Shown in pieces: positions 10,931 through 22,564 of a stretch of 64,000 bases of DNA. The stretch comes from Euleptes europaea (taxonomy: Eukaryota; Chordata; Lepidosauria; Squamata; Sphaerodactylidae), in NCBI RefSeq assembly GCF_029931775.1, contig NC_079325.1, positions 39,286,673-39,350,672 of the forward strand. Direction: 5' to 3'. The position numbers and the translations under genes are program-made. A model generated the notes under the pieces. That model was not told the DNA's origin. It did not search any database and saw nothing but the letters and a program-made list of their open reading frames with translations. How positions within the stretch are numbered: position 1 is the stretch's first letter; each line of letters begins with the position of its first letter.

Positions 10931-10984
10931 CTGCTAGAGGCTAGCAGGCACTGCCGTCCACAGTCCCATATACCCTTAATGTAA

Positions 10985-11523
10985 TGTAAACTGCCCTATG
11001 AGCGGTTAAAACGCTTAGGGCTGTTTGGCTTGGAAAGAAGGCGGTTAAGTGGAGGCATGATAGAGGTCTATAAATTTATGCACGGTATGGAGAGAGTGGA
11101 CAGGGAGAAGCTGTTCTCCCTCATCATACTAAAATGTGGGGTCATCTGCTGAAGCTAGAGAGTGACAGATTCAAAATAGATAAAAGGAAGTATTTCTTCA
11201 CACAATGCATAGTTACATTGTGGAACTCCCTGCCCCAGGATGTGGTGATGGATGCCAGCTTGGAAGGCTTTAAGAGGGGAGTGGACATGTTCATGGAGGA
11301 GAGGGCTATTCATGGCTCTTAGTTAAAATGGATATTAGTCATGATGCAGATCAGAGGAGCATGCCTATTATATTGGGTGCGGTGGAACACAGGCAGGATG
11401 GTGCTGCTGCAGTCATCTTGTTTGTGGGCTTCCTAGAGGCACCTGGCTGGCCACTGTGTGAACAGACTGCTGGACTTGATGGCGCTTGGTCTGATCCAGC
11501 ATGACCTTTCTTATGTTCTTATG
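10985..11523 (+). mobile_element. CR1 LINE 3' end
   Basis: Matches, base for base over long stretches, the C-terminal and 3' UTR part of the CR1 at 46295-46846: GAGCGGTTAAAACGCTTAGG, TGCCCCAGGATGTGGTGATG, GGTCTGATCCAGCATGACCT and the TTCTTATGTTCTTATGG end. Reading frame broken. Confidence 0.92.
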
Positions 11524-11798
11524 GTGCCTTTGTGTTGAGTGTTTTTTTAACTGTTGTAAGCCACGATGAGAGCCAATCATGGCTGAAATGTGGGGTATAA
11601 TTAAAATTAAAAAGATCCCAGTCTTCATGTAGCCCCCATTGACCCCTGCCAAAGCCATGAGGGTTTCTTCCCATGCCTGAAATGCAGTTTTGAGGGACCA
11701 GTTGTAAGATGGATCTTCTTGGCTTTGCTAGCTGCTGCTAGCTTCCCTCCTGCTGTTGCTGGCTTGAAACAGTTTCTCCCTCTTCCTCTCATGTTCAG

Positions 11799-11902
11799 AT
11801 GAGTCCGACTATCAGACGGAGTATGAAGAGGAGGTTCTGGGCAGCCAGAAAGACGACTACGTCAACTTCCAGAGCAACCAGGCCGAAGAGGACCCTGACT
11901 CC
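11799..11902 (+). CDS. PNPLA7: PNPLA7 coding exon, acidic tail
   Basis: Acceptor GTTCAG, donor GTAAGA, 104 bp. Reads DESDYQTEYEEEVLGSQKDD and continues to FQSNQAEEDPDS. ESDYQTEYEEE is the PNPLA7 form; as I recall, PNPLA6 has ESDCLTEYEED here, so this exon decides the paralogue. Confidence 0.93.
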
Positions 11903-12868
11903 GTAAGATACCAGCCGGAGGCTGTAGGCAGGGCTAGCACAGTAGATGGTGACCACAGCTTAGCTTTTCAAAAGAAGCTCAATGCCTGATGGTCTCCCTG
12001 GCAGCCGTACCCTGGTTCTCAGTTACAAGATGAAAGCGTTCCGCGTGTTCTCAGTGCCATTCTCAGCTTTACTACTTCCCAGAGTGCTGGAGGGAACTCT
12101 GGAAATGGACTCCAGGGCCGAGGCCTGAAGGATTTCTTCTCAAACGAAATATATTTTCTAATCCAGAACTACAAAGTGGCAGAGGATGGGATCTAGTTGG
12201 GTTTCCCATAGTCTAAGGGAGGGCCGCTCCAGTGCTCTGCGTGGCTCCTTGTCCCTCCTCCATGAGTGGCGGAAACAGAACACAAAAATAGGTGTGATAA
12301 GCAAATATTTATGCAGGTTTCAGAACAGCTTTTGTGAATTAGATTTTGTTTTGTTTTTTAAGTTACAGCTCCAGTACCAGGATGGGAAAACCATGGGGAG
12401 TCTCATGAAAGCCACTGAGCAGGATAGAGAAAATACACAACATTATCTTGGGGTTTCTGGGAGTTCACCAAGCACCGCTCAGATGCTTTCAGCCCTTAGT
12501 TTCATGACCCTCCGCATTAGAAATGTATATGCGTATTTGTTTTTAAATGGCAGTGGGAGAGTTCTGGTTGCTGGATTTCACATAGTCCAATCCCAGAAGA
12601 ACAGGAGACAACACAACTTTACTTCTACCCTTTCCTCTGCTTATTACATTAATTTATCTGGATATAATTAGTAGCCTCGGTGCCTTTACAGAGTACAAAA
12701 TGGCAGGTTACTGCTCCAAGGAGCTTATGGTTTTGTTTGAGGCAAAGACAGAGATATTTTGCCTTATCAGCATGGTCCAGGAGCATGGAGCTGAACCAGG
12801 CATCTGAAAGTTGCTTGCAGGCCCCCACTTGCTTGACTGAACGAAGCTTCTTGTTTTCTTGTCCCCAG
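11903..12868. other. PNPLA7 last intron, nothing recognised
   Basis: Repeat-poor; no second exon between the 11902 donor and the 12869 acceptor was seen. Confidence 0.5.
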
Positions 12869-12952
12869 CAGGACCAAGAAGTCCGGCTACGGAAGCATGC
12901 CGGTGTCACCAGCCAGGACAGCTGGGAGAATGGGGTGTCGGAGCTGAGCTAA
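12869..12952 (+). CDS. PNPLA7: PNPLA7 last coding exon and stop
   Basis: After the acceptor CCCCAG the frame reads QDQEVRLRKHAGVTSQDSWE and NGVSELS, with TAA at 12950-12952. The acceptor is a CAGCAG tandem, so splicing 3 bases later (exon from 12872) would drop only the Gln. The C-terminal tail is variable in the family, so this exon rests on frame, splice signals and position more than on sequence identity. Confidence 0.85.
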   Translation, partial: QDQEVRLRKHAGVTSQDSWENGVSELS

Positions 12953-14020
12953 TCTGTGGGATTCTTGAGCAGTGGAGGCCCATCACACTCTCTCTTCTCG
13001 CCATTACAAACGTGCCTGGTTGAGAGATGGCTGTTTCCGTTTCCTTTCTTGCCTAAGGGCTAATGCACAGCCCCCACCCCCAAACTCTGCCTCCCTCTGG
13101 GGAGGGCACATTTGCATAAACCTCCAGTGTGGCCTTTGTGGGGGTGGGGGAGTCCTGACCCAAAAGAATTCTGGGGCAGTGATGTTTCAAATGGACGGGT
13201 GTGTGTGTAGAATTGAGGACTGTCATTTTGTTCCATGAACAAGAGGGCGGCAGGAGGCGGGTGGGGCAGGGAGGCTGAGGCTAGCTGTGTTTGCAGCCTA
13301 ACCGGTTCCTCTCTCTTTGAAGGGGCCCCAACTTTCAGCCCTCTTAAACTGGCATCTCGTGTCGTTCTCGTGCTGACATCTGCAACAGGGAATGAGGGGG
13401 TACAGTTGGCAGTTGGCCCGAATGGTAACATGTAAATGAATCGGGATGTTCCTTGCTTGCTTCCGACACAGTGTAATAGCGAAGCCATCTGTTGGAAACC
13501 ATCTCAGTCAGCAGCTGCAGCTACCTCCCCTGGGATCGGTTGAAGTGCCTTCTCTGGGAATTGCTTCCTGCTCTCCACTGCGGGCCAGTAAAGAGCAGCC
13601 CAGCTCCTTTGTGCCTTTCCCAAACTGTCCGAGGCGCCGTGGCTAGTCTGATGCTTGCTTCATTCCCGCTTCAGCAAACGCTCAGCGGATGCCTCTGTTC
13701 TGAACTTTTAAAATTAAAACGAAACAAAAAAATCAGCAACCAAACCACTTCGTGCCATTTACAGATTGTCTGTGTTTCCCCACCACCACGACCACCTCTG
13801 CTTGTGCGTGGGGCACTGAACTGTGCTGCATGGGGGAGGAGGCGGGAAGTGAATGTACATTTTATTTGGGGTACTAATACCCCACCTTTTCACTCTGGGG
13901 GGAAAAAAGTTTTCAAAGTGGCGTATGGATTTTAAAATCACAATATGACTAAAAGAAACAATAAATTAAAAACCAAACAGTACAAACTTCTGCGCAAGAC
14001 CCAGGATAAGTAGCAATAAA
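12953..14020 (+). other. PNPLA7: Probable PNPLA7 3' UTR and polyadenylation region
   Basis: No splice or coding signal is seen after the stop. AATAAA hexamers at 13960-13965 and 14015-14020 are the first good polyadenylation signals. Both lie in a stretch from about 13868 that looks like a minus-strand SINE 3' end, so the UTR may end in a repeat-derived poly(A) site. RNA evidence is absent. Confidence 0.45.
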
Positions 14021-14419
14021 TCCATCAAAACTCATTGCAGTTAAAAGTTCTGGAAAAGAGAATCAGTCCCTAAAACCATGGCAGATATTTGTGGTAATAA
14101 ATGCATGCAAACAAAAGCACTCTGAGATTGCCATTTACATGATTTCATGTTGTAGCCGATGTCACTGCTCCAGTTATGGGCTTTCTGGGAAATCGCAGGG
14201 AAACCACTGCAGGATCTTGCAGGAGCCGTCTAAGGCAGTAATACTATTCATTGTCAGCTGAACAGTGACAGAAACGCATTGGGCAGGTATTTCAGCAAGC
14301 AGGGCCATATACATCAGCAACTTGCAAAACGCTTGCCCTGAATCTTGGGGGACTGAAAAGCAATGCTGAGTTCTGAGTTTAATAATAATCCTTACTCTTA
14401 AGAGCTTTTTTTCTTGCTA

Positions 14420-14740
14420 GACTAAATGCTAACCCTTCTAAGGTTATGTAAGGTAGCTACACGATTCTGGTTCTATTGATTCTCTAGCACACATGCTCCT
14501 GGAATGTCATTTTTATGAGAATCTAAGATCAAGTTATATTATTCTAACAGATTAGACTAGTACCTCTGTGTCTGAGTTAACACCCTATTTATTAAGTGAC
14601 AGCAATCCAAAGGTTACATTGGAAGAGGCAAAACTTATCTCAGTCCTTATATCCTTTAAACAATAGATTTAGAGGCAAAACTTATCTCAGTCCTTATATC
14701 CTTTAAACAATAGATTTAGAATTATGCTGCTCAAGATTTA
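14420..14740 (+). mobile_element. R4/Dong-like LINE C-terminal fragment
   Basis: Across frames it keeps the order HAPGMSFL-like (CATGCTCCTGGAATGTCATT), SDSNPKVTLEEAKLISVLIS, matching the HILLYC...VAKF pattern of the 1128 element. Contains an exact 47-bp tandem duplication (14625-14671, 14672-14718). Confidence 0.5.
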
Positions 14741-14854
14741 TGAATCAAGGAGCTTCTAAGGGCAAAAGGAAAGGATCTTTCTTAATGATTATAGTGTTTT
14801 GTGAGGATTCAAAATACTTCAAACCTTGTCTGTAATCATTTAAACAATGCAGGG

Positions 14855-14960
14855 ATGGGCTGTGGCTTGGGAGTAAAACACCTGCTTTGCTTGCAGAAGG
14901 TCTCCCCTTCAATCCCTGGCGACTTCAGTTAAAAGAATGTTGGGAAAGATCCTTTTCTTT
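14855..14960 (+). repeat. Family C SINE head, old copy
   Basis: GGGCTGTGGCTTGGGAGTAA, GCTTGCAGAAGGTC and TTCAATCCCTGGCGACTTCA follow the family C head order. Confidence 0.6.
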
Positions 14961-17149
14961 CTGAGACTCAGAGAACTGATTCCGTTTAGAGGCAACACTT
15001 AGCTAATTGGCTTTGTATGTTTGACCTCGTATGGTAGGTATGCCTGAATTGCGGATGAGGGCCAAGGCATGATAGCAACAAGATTTGGGCCTGGACTTCC
15101 TAGTTCAGTCTCTCCACCAGTATGCTACACTAGTGCGTGTTCTCTTTAACAGGACAGCGAAGACTTATGGCTGTGACTCATCTCAATTAACCCACCTTGG
15201 TCGGCCAAGAAACAAGTGCAGGTTTACTTCTGTCCTGGCATAAAGAACAGCTGTTTTCATGCTGACTCTTAATGTTCCTTTGTTGTCAGAGAATCTGCTG
15301 TTCAAGTAGATGAGCAGGACAGAGTAGCAAACAGTTCTCTCGCACAGCTTGATGAAGCTGGACAAGGAACGTCAAAATCGTTCTGCTAGCAGGCAAGGAA
15401 CACCGTGGTGAGTTTCACAGAGAAAACAGTTCCTAAGATGTCAGCAGTGTGTAGGCACTGGGTTCCTGGAGATGCAATTCAAATGTGGCATTTCTGCCGT
15501 CTTTCAAATAAGCAGCTGGATGAGTTAGGACAAGCCCCACGCCAATCTCTGAACGTGGTTTGATTTTGCTCATTCTCTGGGTCATTTTGCCATAATTGGA
15601 AAAGGAAGCTTCTTCAAAAGCTGAACGTGATGGGGGTGAGGGAGGAAATGTTATTCATGTAGTCAGTAAAGCAGGCCCGACCAAAGATCGGTGCTGCAAT
15701 TCAAGGGCGTTGCCTCTCCCTGGGCTCTGGAAGAGGCCAAGTTGTACAAACCAAGAACCCACTCATGCCAACTCTGATCTGTGATAAATGAGAACTGTGG
15801 TTCGTCTACAGGCTTCTGTGCAGTGTGTGCCTGCACAGAAGACCCTGGACGAACAACAGTTACAGGTAAGTGAAACACTGTTTTTTTTTTCCTTTTGCTC
15901 ACCTGGACTTCCTGGCAAACATCTGACCTTGGCAGCTTCTGTAGTGTGTCCTAGCAGCAATTACAAAACTTTCAAGTGGCCTTGATTTTAACCACAAAAG
16001 AAGGAGAGGGAAGATGTTCTTGGGGAAAGGAAATGGGGACAGCCCCGGCTGCAGTTGGTTGCAGGCTTAAGGAGATAACAGGAAATACTGGCAGTCTGAT
16101 TAATTTGTGCCTGATGCAAAGGGTTCCAAGTTGCACTGAGGCCCACTGGCTGAAGAGGCCACGATCACTCTCCCTTTGATTATATCAAAGATAGCTATTG
16201 TACAATTCTGTCTCCCTCACTAATTATAGGTCTCTTGTAAGGTCAAGAGTGCAAGTAAAGGAAAAAACTTTGTATTGGAAAAGCTTGGGGTTAATTTTAA
16301 GTAATACACCTAATGCAGAGTTCATGGAAGCCAAATGGAGAAAATAACACACTGGCTGGAGGCTACACTGTTACCCCATAGATTCACTTTCTTGACCATC
16401 TTTCTATTCTAAGTCTCCACTCAGCAGTGCCATTCCTGTCCCTTAGTCCCAGGCAGTATTAAACTTATCCCTGGATAGGAACTGCCACCACCACCAAATC
16501 TGAAAGAGTATCACTACTGGACTCATTTGTCCACCTAGAACTCAGTATCTGCGTTGCCATTTGGAGGCTCCACCAGTTGCTGTGTCTCACACTTCATTCA
16601 CACGAGCTAGTGCAGAGCTTATTAACTGCACCTTTGCAGGTCAGCTATTGTGCTCAAGGAAAGGCGAGCTCACCCACTGCCCTCCTTTGGATAGCAAGAC
16701 CAAATAGACTGGCGTGCTTAACAGAGTTAAGGCTTCAAGCATTCAAAATGCAAGAAAGTTAAATCAAAAGTAAAGAATACATGTGATCTTGTCAAGCATC
16801 AGGCTGAACAAGGAGAAATGGTGAAAACATGCAATCCTTTCAATCCTAAACTCTATACTTCATGTTTAATTGGGATGGGCTAGTGATTCCTAGAGAACTT
16901 AAAAGAGAGCCATATCTGGTATATATAGGCAATGCTGAGGTGGATGACCTAATTGTTTGATGGGGCAGCATCTAATGGAGAGTGGCCGTAAGTAAGGGTG
17001 GAGCCTTTGCACATAAAGGGTCCCCAATTCACTTCCTGATGATTTAGGGTAGAGAGCGCTGGGTAAAACTCTTCTCAGTCAGTTGGAGCAGACAATGCTG
17101 AATTAAATGGAATTGGCTCGGTAGAAGACTGCTTCGTGTTCATATATGT
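14961..17149. other. Intergenic stretch, nothing recognised
   Basis: No coding pattern with splice signals, RNA gene or recognised repeat. ORFs of 60-80 codons here have no recognisable product. Confidence 0.45.
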
Positions 17150-18250
17150 CAGTGGTGGCGAACCTATGGTACGTGTGCCAGAGAGGGCACGCAGAGCCCT
17201 CTCTATGGGCACGCACACCGTCGCCCCAGCACAGAAAAGCAGCCCCAGCAGCAGCAGCAGCAGGAGAGGCGGTGGGAGGGATCCCCCGAGCCGGAGGGAT
17301 CCCCTGAGCCACCTCATTGTGGCGACCCCTGCCCGCAGCCCTGGCTCTTGCACCGGGCAGCCTCCTTCTTTTGGCAGCCACGAGGTGGAGGGGTGGGGGG
17401 GAGAAAGTTGAGCTCCCCGGGTCCTCTCGCCGTCGCCGGGGCGCCTGCGAGCTTCCCTCTCTCTCCCCCTCGGCTGTGCAGGGCGACCTTGCTGCAGCCG
17501 CCCCCCAGGCGCCGGGACCGGTCGGGATGGCTGGCGGTGTGTCCAGGCTCTCCTCGAGTGGGAGTCACCGTGCTGCTCCTGCTTTGCACCGCCAGCGTCT
17601 GGCCCGCACAGTGTGAGCGGCGGTGAGACTGGAGCTGGCTCCGGCTGCCTGCGCCGCCCCCAGCCCTGCCCTCGGAGGGGGAGTCCCGCTGGGGCAACCG
17701 CTTATCACCCAGAACTGCTGCTGCTTGGCGGCCTGGCCAACTTCCCCAAGGCTGCAGTAAGTGGGCGATCCTGAGGTAACACGGTGATGTCACCTTGCTT
17801 TCCTGCCATCGCAGGGATTCCTCCCCTGGTACAATTGCCAAAGATAGGACTTTTTGGAGGACTTTGATTCATAGGCACTTAACACACACACGATTGCCAA
17901 CCTCCAGTTGGGGCCTGGGAATCTCCCGGGATTACAACCGACCGCCGCTCTACACAGATCAGTTCCCCTGGAGAAAATGGCAGCTTTGGAGGGTGGATAT
18001 GGCATTTTACCCTGCTGAAATCCCTCCCCAAACTCCACTGTCCCCCAGATCTCCAGGAATTTTTCGGCCTGGAGTTAGCAACCGTACCCCCAGGGCATAC
18101 GCCTTACAAGCACAGTGTGTTTTTCCCAGGAGAAAACTGTTCCAAAACCTCAGTATTCAGGTTAAATTGCCGTGTTGGCACTTTGCGATAAATAAGTGGG
18201 TTTTGGGTTGCAGTTTGGGCACTTGGTCTCTAAAAGATTCGCCATCACTG
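17150..18250 (+). mobile_element. hAT-like non-autonomous DNA transposon, 1.1 kb
   Basis: Ends CAGTGGTGGCGAACC and, inverted, CAGTGATGGCGAATC; a perfect 8-bp duplication ATATATGT flanks it (17142-17149, 18251-18258), the hAT target length. It encodes no transposase. Its core, 17220-17790, is strongly GC- and CpG-rich, and a second inverted-repeat element lies inside at 17892-18087. Confidence 0.82.
17892..18087 (+). mobile_element. TAGGGTTGCC-type MITE, nested in the hAT
   Basis: Body motifs CCAACCTCCAGTTGGGGCC, GATCAGTTCCCCTGGAGAAA and TGGAGTTAGCAACCGTA match the family at 19604, 24180, 24375, 54957 and 62059. Confidence 0.75.
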
Positions 18251-19127
18251 ATATATGTATTCAAGAGGCTCTTGGGCCATCAACTGGCTTTTGAGCTGCT
18301 CTTGACAACACTTGTCTGATATATGTTCCATTCCTCAATGCCTGTTTTTAAGATCTTTAATGTACCAATTTCCTTTCATTAAAATATTTGCCTTCCTGTT
18401 TTAATTTTTTATCTGTGATACTGGGGCCTTGAGCGTGCATCTGTAGGTCTGCTTCCCCTCACCCCCAATGCCACATGGAGTCAAGAAGCTGTCAAGTCCT
18501 GCCCCCTCCCTCATTTTGGCACCGCAGAAATAGCTGCACCCAACCATGCCTTTTCAGCTGGGAGAAGGCCATGGCTGATGTCTCCAGCCCACCCTAACAC
18601 TCACGTCCCCAAGCAAGCACAGGCTAATGATAGTGATTATGGTGCCACCTCAATGCTTTTACTTCTTCGCAGAAATTTGGGGTGAGCAGGGGAAGAGCTG
18701 AGTGGCATCTCATGGGGGTGGAAAGTAAGTGGAAGCCTTGGGTACGGGAGCCAGACGTGTCAGTGCTTGCGCTATGAACATGAGATGGATAAATGTAGGC
18801 AGAGCATGGGAGTTCTTGGTGCTGTATGTATATATTCCCAGTTCAGCACCAAGATCAGCGAAAGCCTGAGCCAAGAAAATTCTAGCTGCTGAATTCTGCA
18901 ATTTGTCAACGGTGGCATCTGGCTCCTGCTTTCTTGACCGCATCCTGTTTCTTCTACCCATAGGTAGGCTCCGACAGCTATGGGAGAGTGTTGGAAATCA
19001 TGTCCAGCAATTCCTCTTGTCTTTCAGGCCCTCACCAGACATTGGCCATGTGTGTTCAATTTTTTTTTTTAAATAAGAGGTCTAGAAACTTGACCATTTT
19101 TTTTTAATGAATGAAGGCTTTGGTTCT

Positions 19128-19344
19128 TGTAGGTTATCCGGGCTGTGTAACCCTGGTCTTGGTATTTTCTTTCCTGACGTTTCGCCCGCAGCTGTGGCCG
19201 GCATCTTCAGAGGAGTCACACTGAAGGACAGTGTCTCTCAGTGTTACTCCTCTGAAGATGCCTGCCACAGCTGCGGGTGAAACATCAGGAAAGAAAATAC
19301 CAAGACCACGGTTACACAGCCGGGATAACCTACAAGAACCAATG
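19128..19344. mobile_element. Palindromic Penelope-like unit with two opposed hammerhead-like motifs
   Basis: GGTTATCCGGGCTGTGTAAC at the left is mirrored by GTTACACAGCCGGGATAACC at the right. Each arm holds a CTGAAGA-N-hairpin-GAAA core: minus strand 19173-19214, plus strand 19248-19290 (CTGAAGA 19252-19258, GAAA 19279-19282). No protein-coding part. Confidence 0.65.
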
Positions 19345-19603
19345 AACTCTGACCGTGAAAGCCTTCGACAATAGAATGAAGGCTTGTTTTTGTTACCTAG
19401 AGTGGCAGTTCTCAGGATATGGAGTTTTCAAAACCACTTCACAGTCTGCTCAGTTTCAAAATAAACTGTTTTTAATCCCATCCCTTTCTCCTAGGCAAGC
19501 ATGGTGGCATGTATGCCGCTACCCCTTTTATCCTCATAACAACCCTGGAAAGAAGGTTAGAAAGTGACTGGCCCAAAGTCATACAATGAGCTCCATGGCA
19601 CAG

Positions 19604-19793
19604 TAGGGTTGCCAGACCTTCAGATGAGACCTAGAGGTCTCTAAAAGTTACAACTGATCTCCAGACTACAGATATCAGATTCCCTGGAGAAAATGACTGG
19701 TTTGAAGGCTGGACTCTGGTATTATACCCCACTGAGGTCCTTCCCTTCCCCAGGCTCCACCCTAAATCTTCCAACCCGGAGTTGGCAACCCTG
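19604..19793 (+). mobile_element. TAGGGTTGCC-type MITE
   Basis: Starts TAGGGTTGCCAGACC and ends GTTGGCAACCCTG; GATATCAGATTCCCTGGAGA in the middle. Interrupts an older SINE fragment (19495-19603). Confidence 0.8.
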
Positions 19794-19956
19794 TTTCAGT
19801 GAGGCTCTGAACCCAATTCTCTCCAATCTGGAATTGCTATATGATACAATCCCTTATTGCCTTACTTCAAACAATCTCAGCAAACTTCACAGTGCTGCTT
19901 TTGTGATCTGCCAATATTTAAATAGTATAGATAGCTGACGCGATGCAATGGCTAAC

Positions 19957-20029
19957 AGTGCAATGCTAAGCAGATTTATACCCATTGACTTTAATTAAAG
20001 TAGAAGGCTGTAACTGTTTTGGATTGTGC
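19957..20029. repeat. Short palindromic repeat (GTGCAATCCTAA type)
   Basis: GTGCAATGCTAAGCAG at one end mirrors TGTTTTGGATTGTGCC at the other; similar units at 33450 and 63246. Confidence 0.5.
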
Positions 20030-20054
20030 CCGTAAAATAATGAGCTATTATTTT

Positions 20055-20240
20055 GGAGATCCCCTGTTTAAAGGTCACCTCTGCCACAAATTCACATGGT
20101 AGACTTAGCTGTTCTCTCTCAACCTCAATCTCCCCTATTTGTAAGCAGGGATAAATAAGAGTGGCCTATCTTATCAGGCCGTTGTAAGGATTACAAGAAT
20201 TTGCATGATGCTTTGAACATGGATGGTAGATAGAAATGCT
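20055..20240 (+). repeat. MIR-like SINE
   Basis: CTCAACCTCAATCTCCCC, TATTTGTAAGCAGGGATAA and CGTTGTAAGGATTACAAGAA followed by GATGCTTTGAACATGG match the ancient MIR core and tail order. Confidence 0.7.
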
Positions 20241-20319
20241 AAACAGTATTAGAAAAATAATAACGTATCCAATCTTTTTAACTTCCACCAACTTCTCCTA
20301 TTGCTAGATGCATCCATTT

Positions 20320-20780
20320 TAACATGAAATATTCCCTGTTTTATATTCCCCCAGTTGGATTAGTGGGACCTTTTGTTGTCTTCATTGTAATACAATTAAT
20401 TTTTTCTGCTGCTGCAGTAATTAAAATTATTTCGACGTTACCATGTCTTAATACATCCTGTAGGACATCCATCAAATGAGCTCCAGTGTCTAGGGTCCAT
20501 TATCATTTTAATTTCACTGGGAGATTTCTTAATGGTGCTAGTAATCAAAGCGAGCTTGGCAAATGTTAAGGGCTTAAGCAGGTCCTCTCTCTCCAAGCTA
20601 ATGAAGCCCAACCTAAGCTGCTACATCAAAGCAGAGCTCCTCTTGCAAGTTTATAGGAAGCCGAGATGACTTGCTAAACCTCAGCTGCTAACCAGCTTGG
20701 CCTTCAGACACCCACGTAATTAGGCCTTGAGAATTTAACTTTTCCTCCAGCTCATTAGTTCTATTCACTATGTAATTCAC
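20320..20780. promoter_or_regulatory. Repeat-poor TAAT-rich stretch, candidate conserved element
   Basis: Several TAATTA/ATTAAT-type sites (CAATTAATTT, GTAATTAAAATTA, ACGTAATTAGG) cluster in otherwise non-repetitive sequence between the two genes. Only a candidate: conservation cannot be seen from one sequence. Confidence 0.25.
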
Positions 20781-21724
20781 AGCAAATCAGGAGTTGCAGC
20801 TACTAAAACAATCCTGGGGGGCATCCTCTGGCTCTCACACTGCCTCCTCCCTGATATCAATAAGATGCTTGCACCGTTTGTGGGAAACTGCCGCTTTACC
20901 TTGCATTGCAATGAGCAACCTACGGTATGCCATATTTCTTTAAACTGGGATTCCAACCTTATTTTAATCCTGATGTGCATGGAAAGTGCAAACCATAGTT
21001 TGGCAGTTCAGCTTCCCTAGCAAATGGTGGTTTGCAATAACTCTGGAACTTTCCCGTGCTAGTATGCATGGTGGCCAACTCTGATTTGTCATTATGGTTG
21101 AATCTGAGTCAGTGTGTGACTATTGTTTTAAATAACAGGTTGGATCCTGTAGGTCTGTTCTACTAAAGGCAGTACTTTCTTCTGGCCCAAAGAGTCTCTT
21201 GCTGGTGTTTGAGCATCTGCAGAAGGCTCTTTGGCCAGAGGAAAACATTGCCATTAGTACAGTGGACCCACAAGATTCCAACCCAGTTATCCATTTGTCC
21301 AAAAGTGAGACTTTGAACCTTAAATTGTGTGTACGTGTGCACACACACCCTGCTACTAAATGTGGCCGCCTCACTGCAATAGCTTTTCCGTACCTCTGAA
21401 TTACTAACTTCCAAAATAAATGAGAGGACTGAATTGGGATACTGGGAATTGGGACAACCCGGTGAAGGCACTCTCACAAAGAACGCCACAGTGTGATTCC
21501 TAGGTCGGCAACTAATTTGTCTAATGGAGCTGGAGCCTGAAGGGCCAGTGATGGTTTGGTGCCACCACCCCCGCAAGTGAAAAGGTAGCCAAAGGTGGTT
21601 TGACCTTCTGCCTTGCGTGGATAGCCTTTGGCAGAGGCCTCTCCCTTAATCCACTTCAGCAGCTCGTTCCCTTTACCTCATGTCTTGGCTCACATGTGTT
21701 ATAGAATCAGCAATGCTGATTCTA
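20781..21724. other. Intergenic stretch, nothing recognised
   Basis: No gene or repeat family recognised. Confidence 0.4.
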
Positions 21725-21880
21725 TAACCTTAGGCAGATGATGAGAGGGAGGGCATCTTGGCCATCTTCTGGACATGGAGTGGCGGTCACTGGGGTTGTG
21801 GTGGGGAGGTAGTTGTGGATTTCCTGCATTGTGCAGGGGGTTGGACTAGACCCTGGTGGTCCCTTCCAACTCTGATTCTG
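21725..21880 (+). mobile_element. CR1 LINE 3' end (classic tail)
   Basis: TGCAGGGGGTTGGACTAGAC, CCTGGTGGTCCCTTCCAACT and TGATTCTGGG are the textbook CR1 3' end. Confidence 0.85.
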
Positions 21881-22564
21881 GGTGGGTAGAGAGACCTCTC
21901 TCTAACAAAGCCTCTTCTGTAGCTCATAGGAGGGAGAAGAGGAATAAAAACATCCTTTGCAGTCGAGGTAGGAAAAAAAGGGGGGGAGGATTGCCTCAAA
22001 AGCCAGGCCCAGGCTTAAATCAGAAGATTGGCCAGTGGGGGGACGGGGACTGAATTGGACCCCTGCTGCTTAAAATATGTTTTTTTTTAACTCTCAATGC
22101 TAAATAACATTAAGCAGCCCATTTTGAGCTGTAGGGACAGAAAAGGCTGCCTGAGAGAGGCAGTGTGGTGTAGTGATGAAGGCTGTCAGATGATTAGGGC
22201 TGTTTATTATTGAGTTCTTTAAAGCATATCCCACCTTCGTCTCCTCAGACTCAAGGTAGCTAACATCAGGTTGCAAGGACAAAAAAATGTAACCATCCGA
22301 TTGGCAAAAACATTAAAATGCGCTGATCAAAAACAGGATTAAAAAAACGCAGATTATATTTTAAAAGTGTGACTAATTAAAAATATACATTATGAAAAAC
22401 ACCCTCCCAAATTTTTTTATAGCCCATGCTCATTCCCAGCAAGCCAGGCTCAGGGTAGGTTAAAAAGAGTGCAGCTAAACAATTCACTCAAATGCTCTAG
22501 AATAAAACTCTTTTATACACCTTTCTAAGCATTGCAAATGAAGATAGCCATTCCAAAGGATGTG

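Noticed and set aside
3779-12952. PNPLA6 instead of PNPLA7
   Set aside because: The ESDYQTEYEEE exon and the neighbouring NSMF gene both favour PNPLA7.
17314-17841. 175-codon minus-strand ORF and a Leu-rich signal-like peptide (17075-17353)
   Set aside because: Both lie in the GC-rich core of the hAT-like element; the Leu run is antisense of a CAG repeat. No family recognised.
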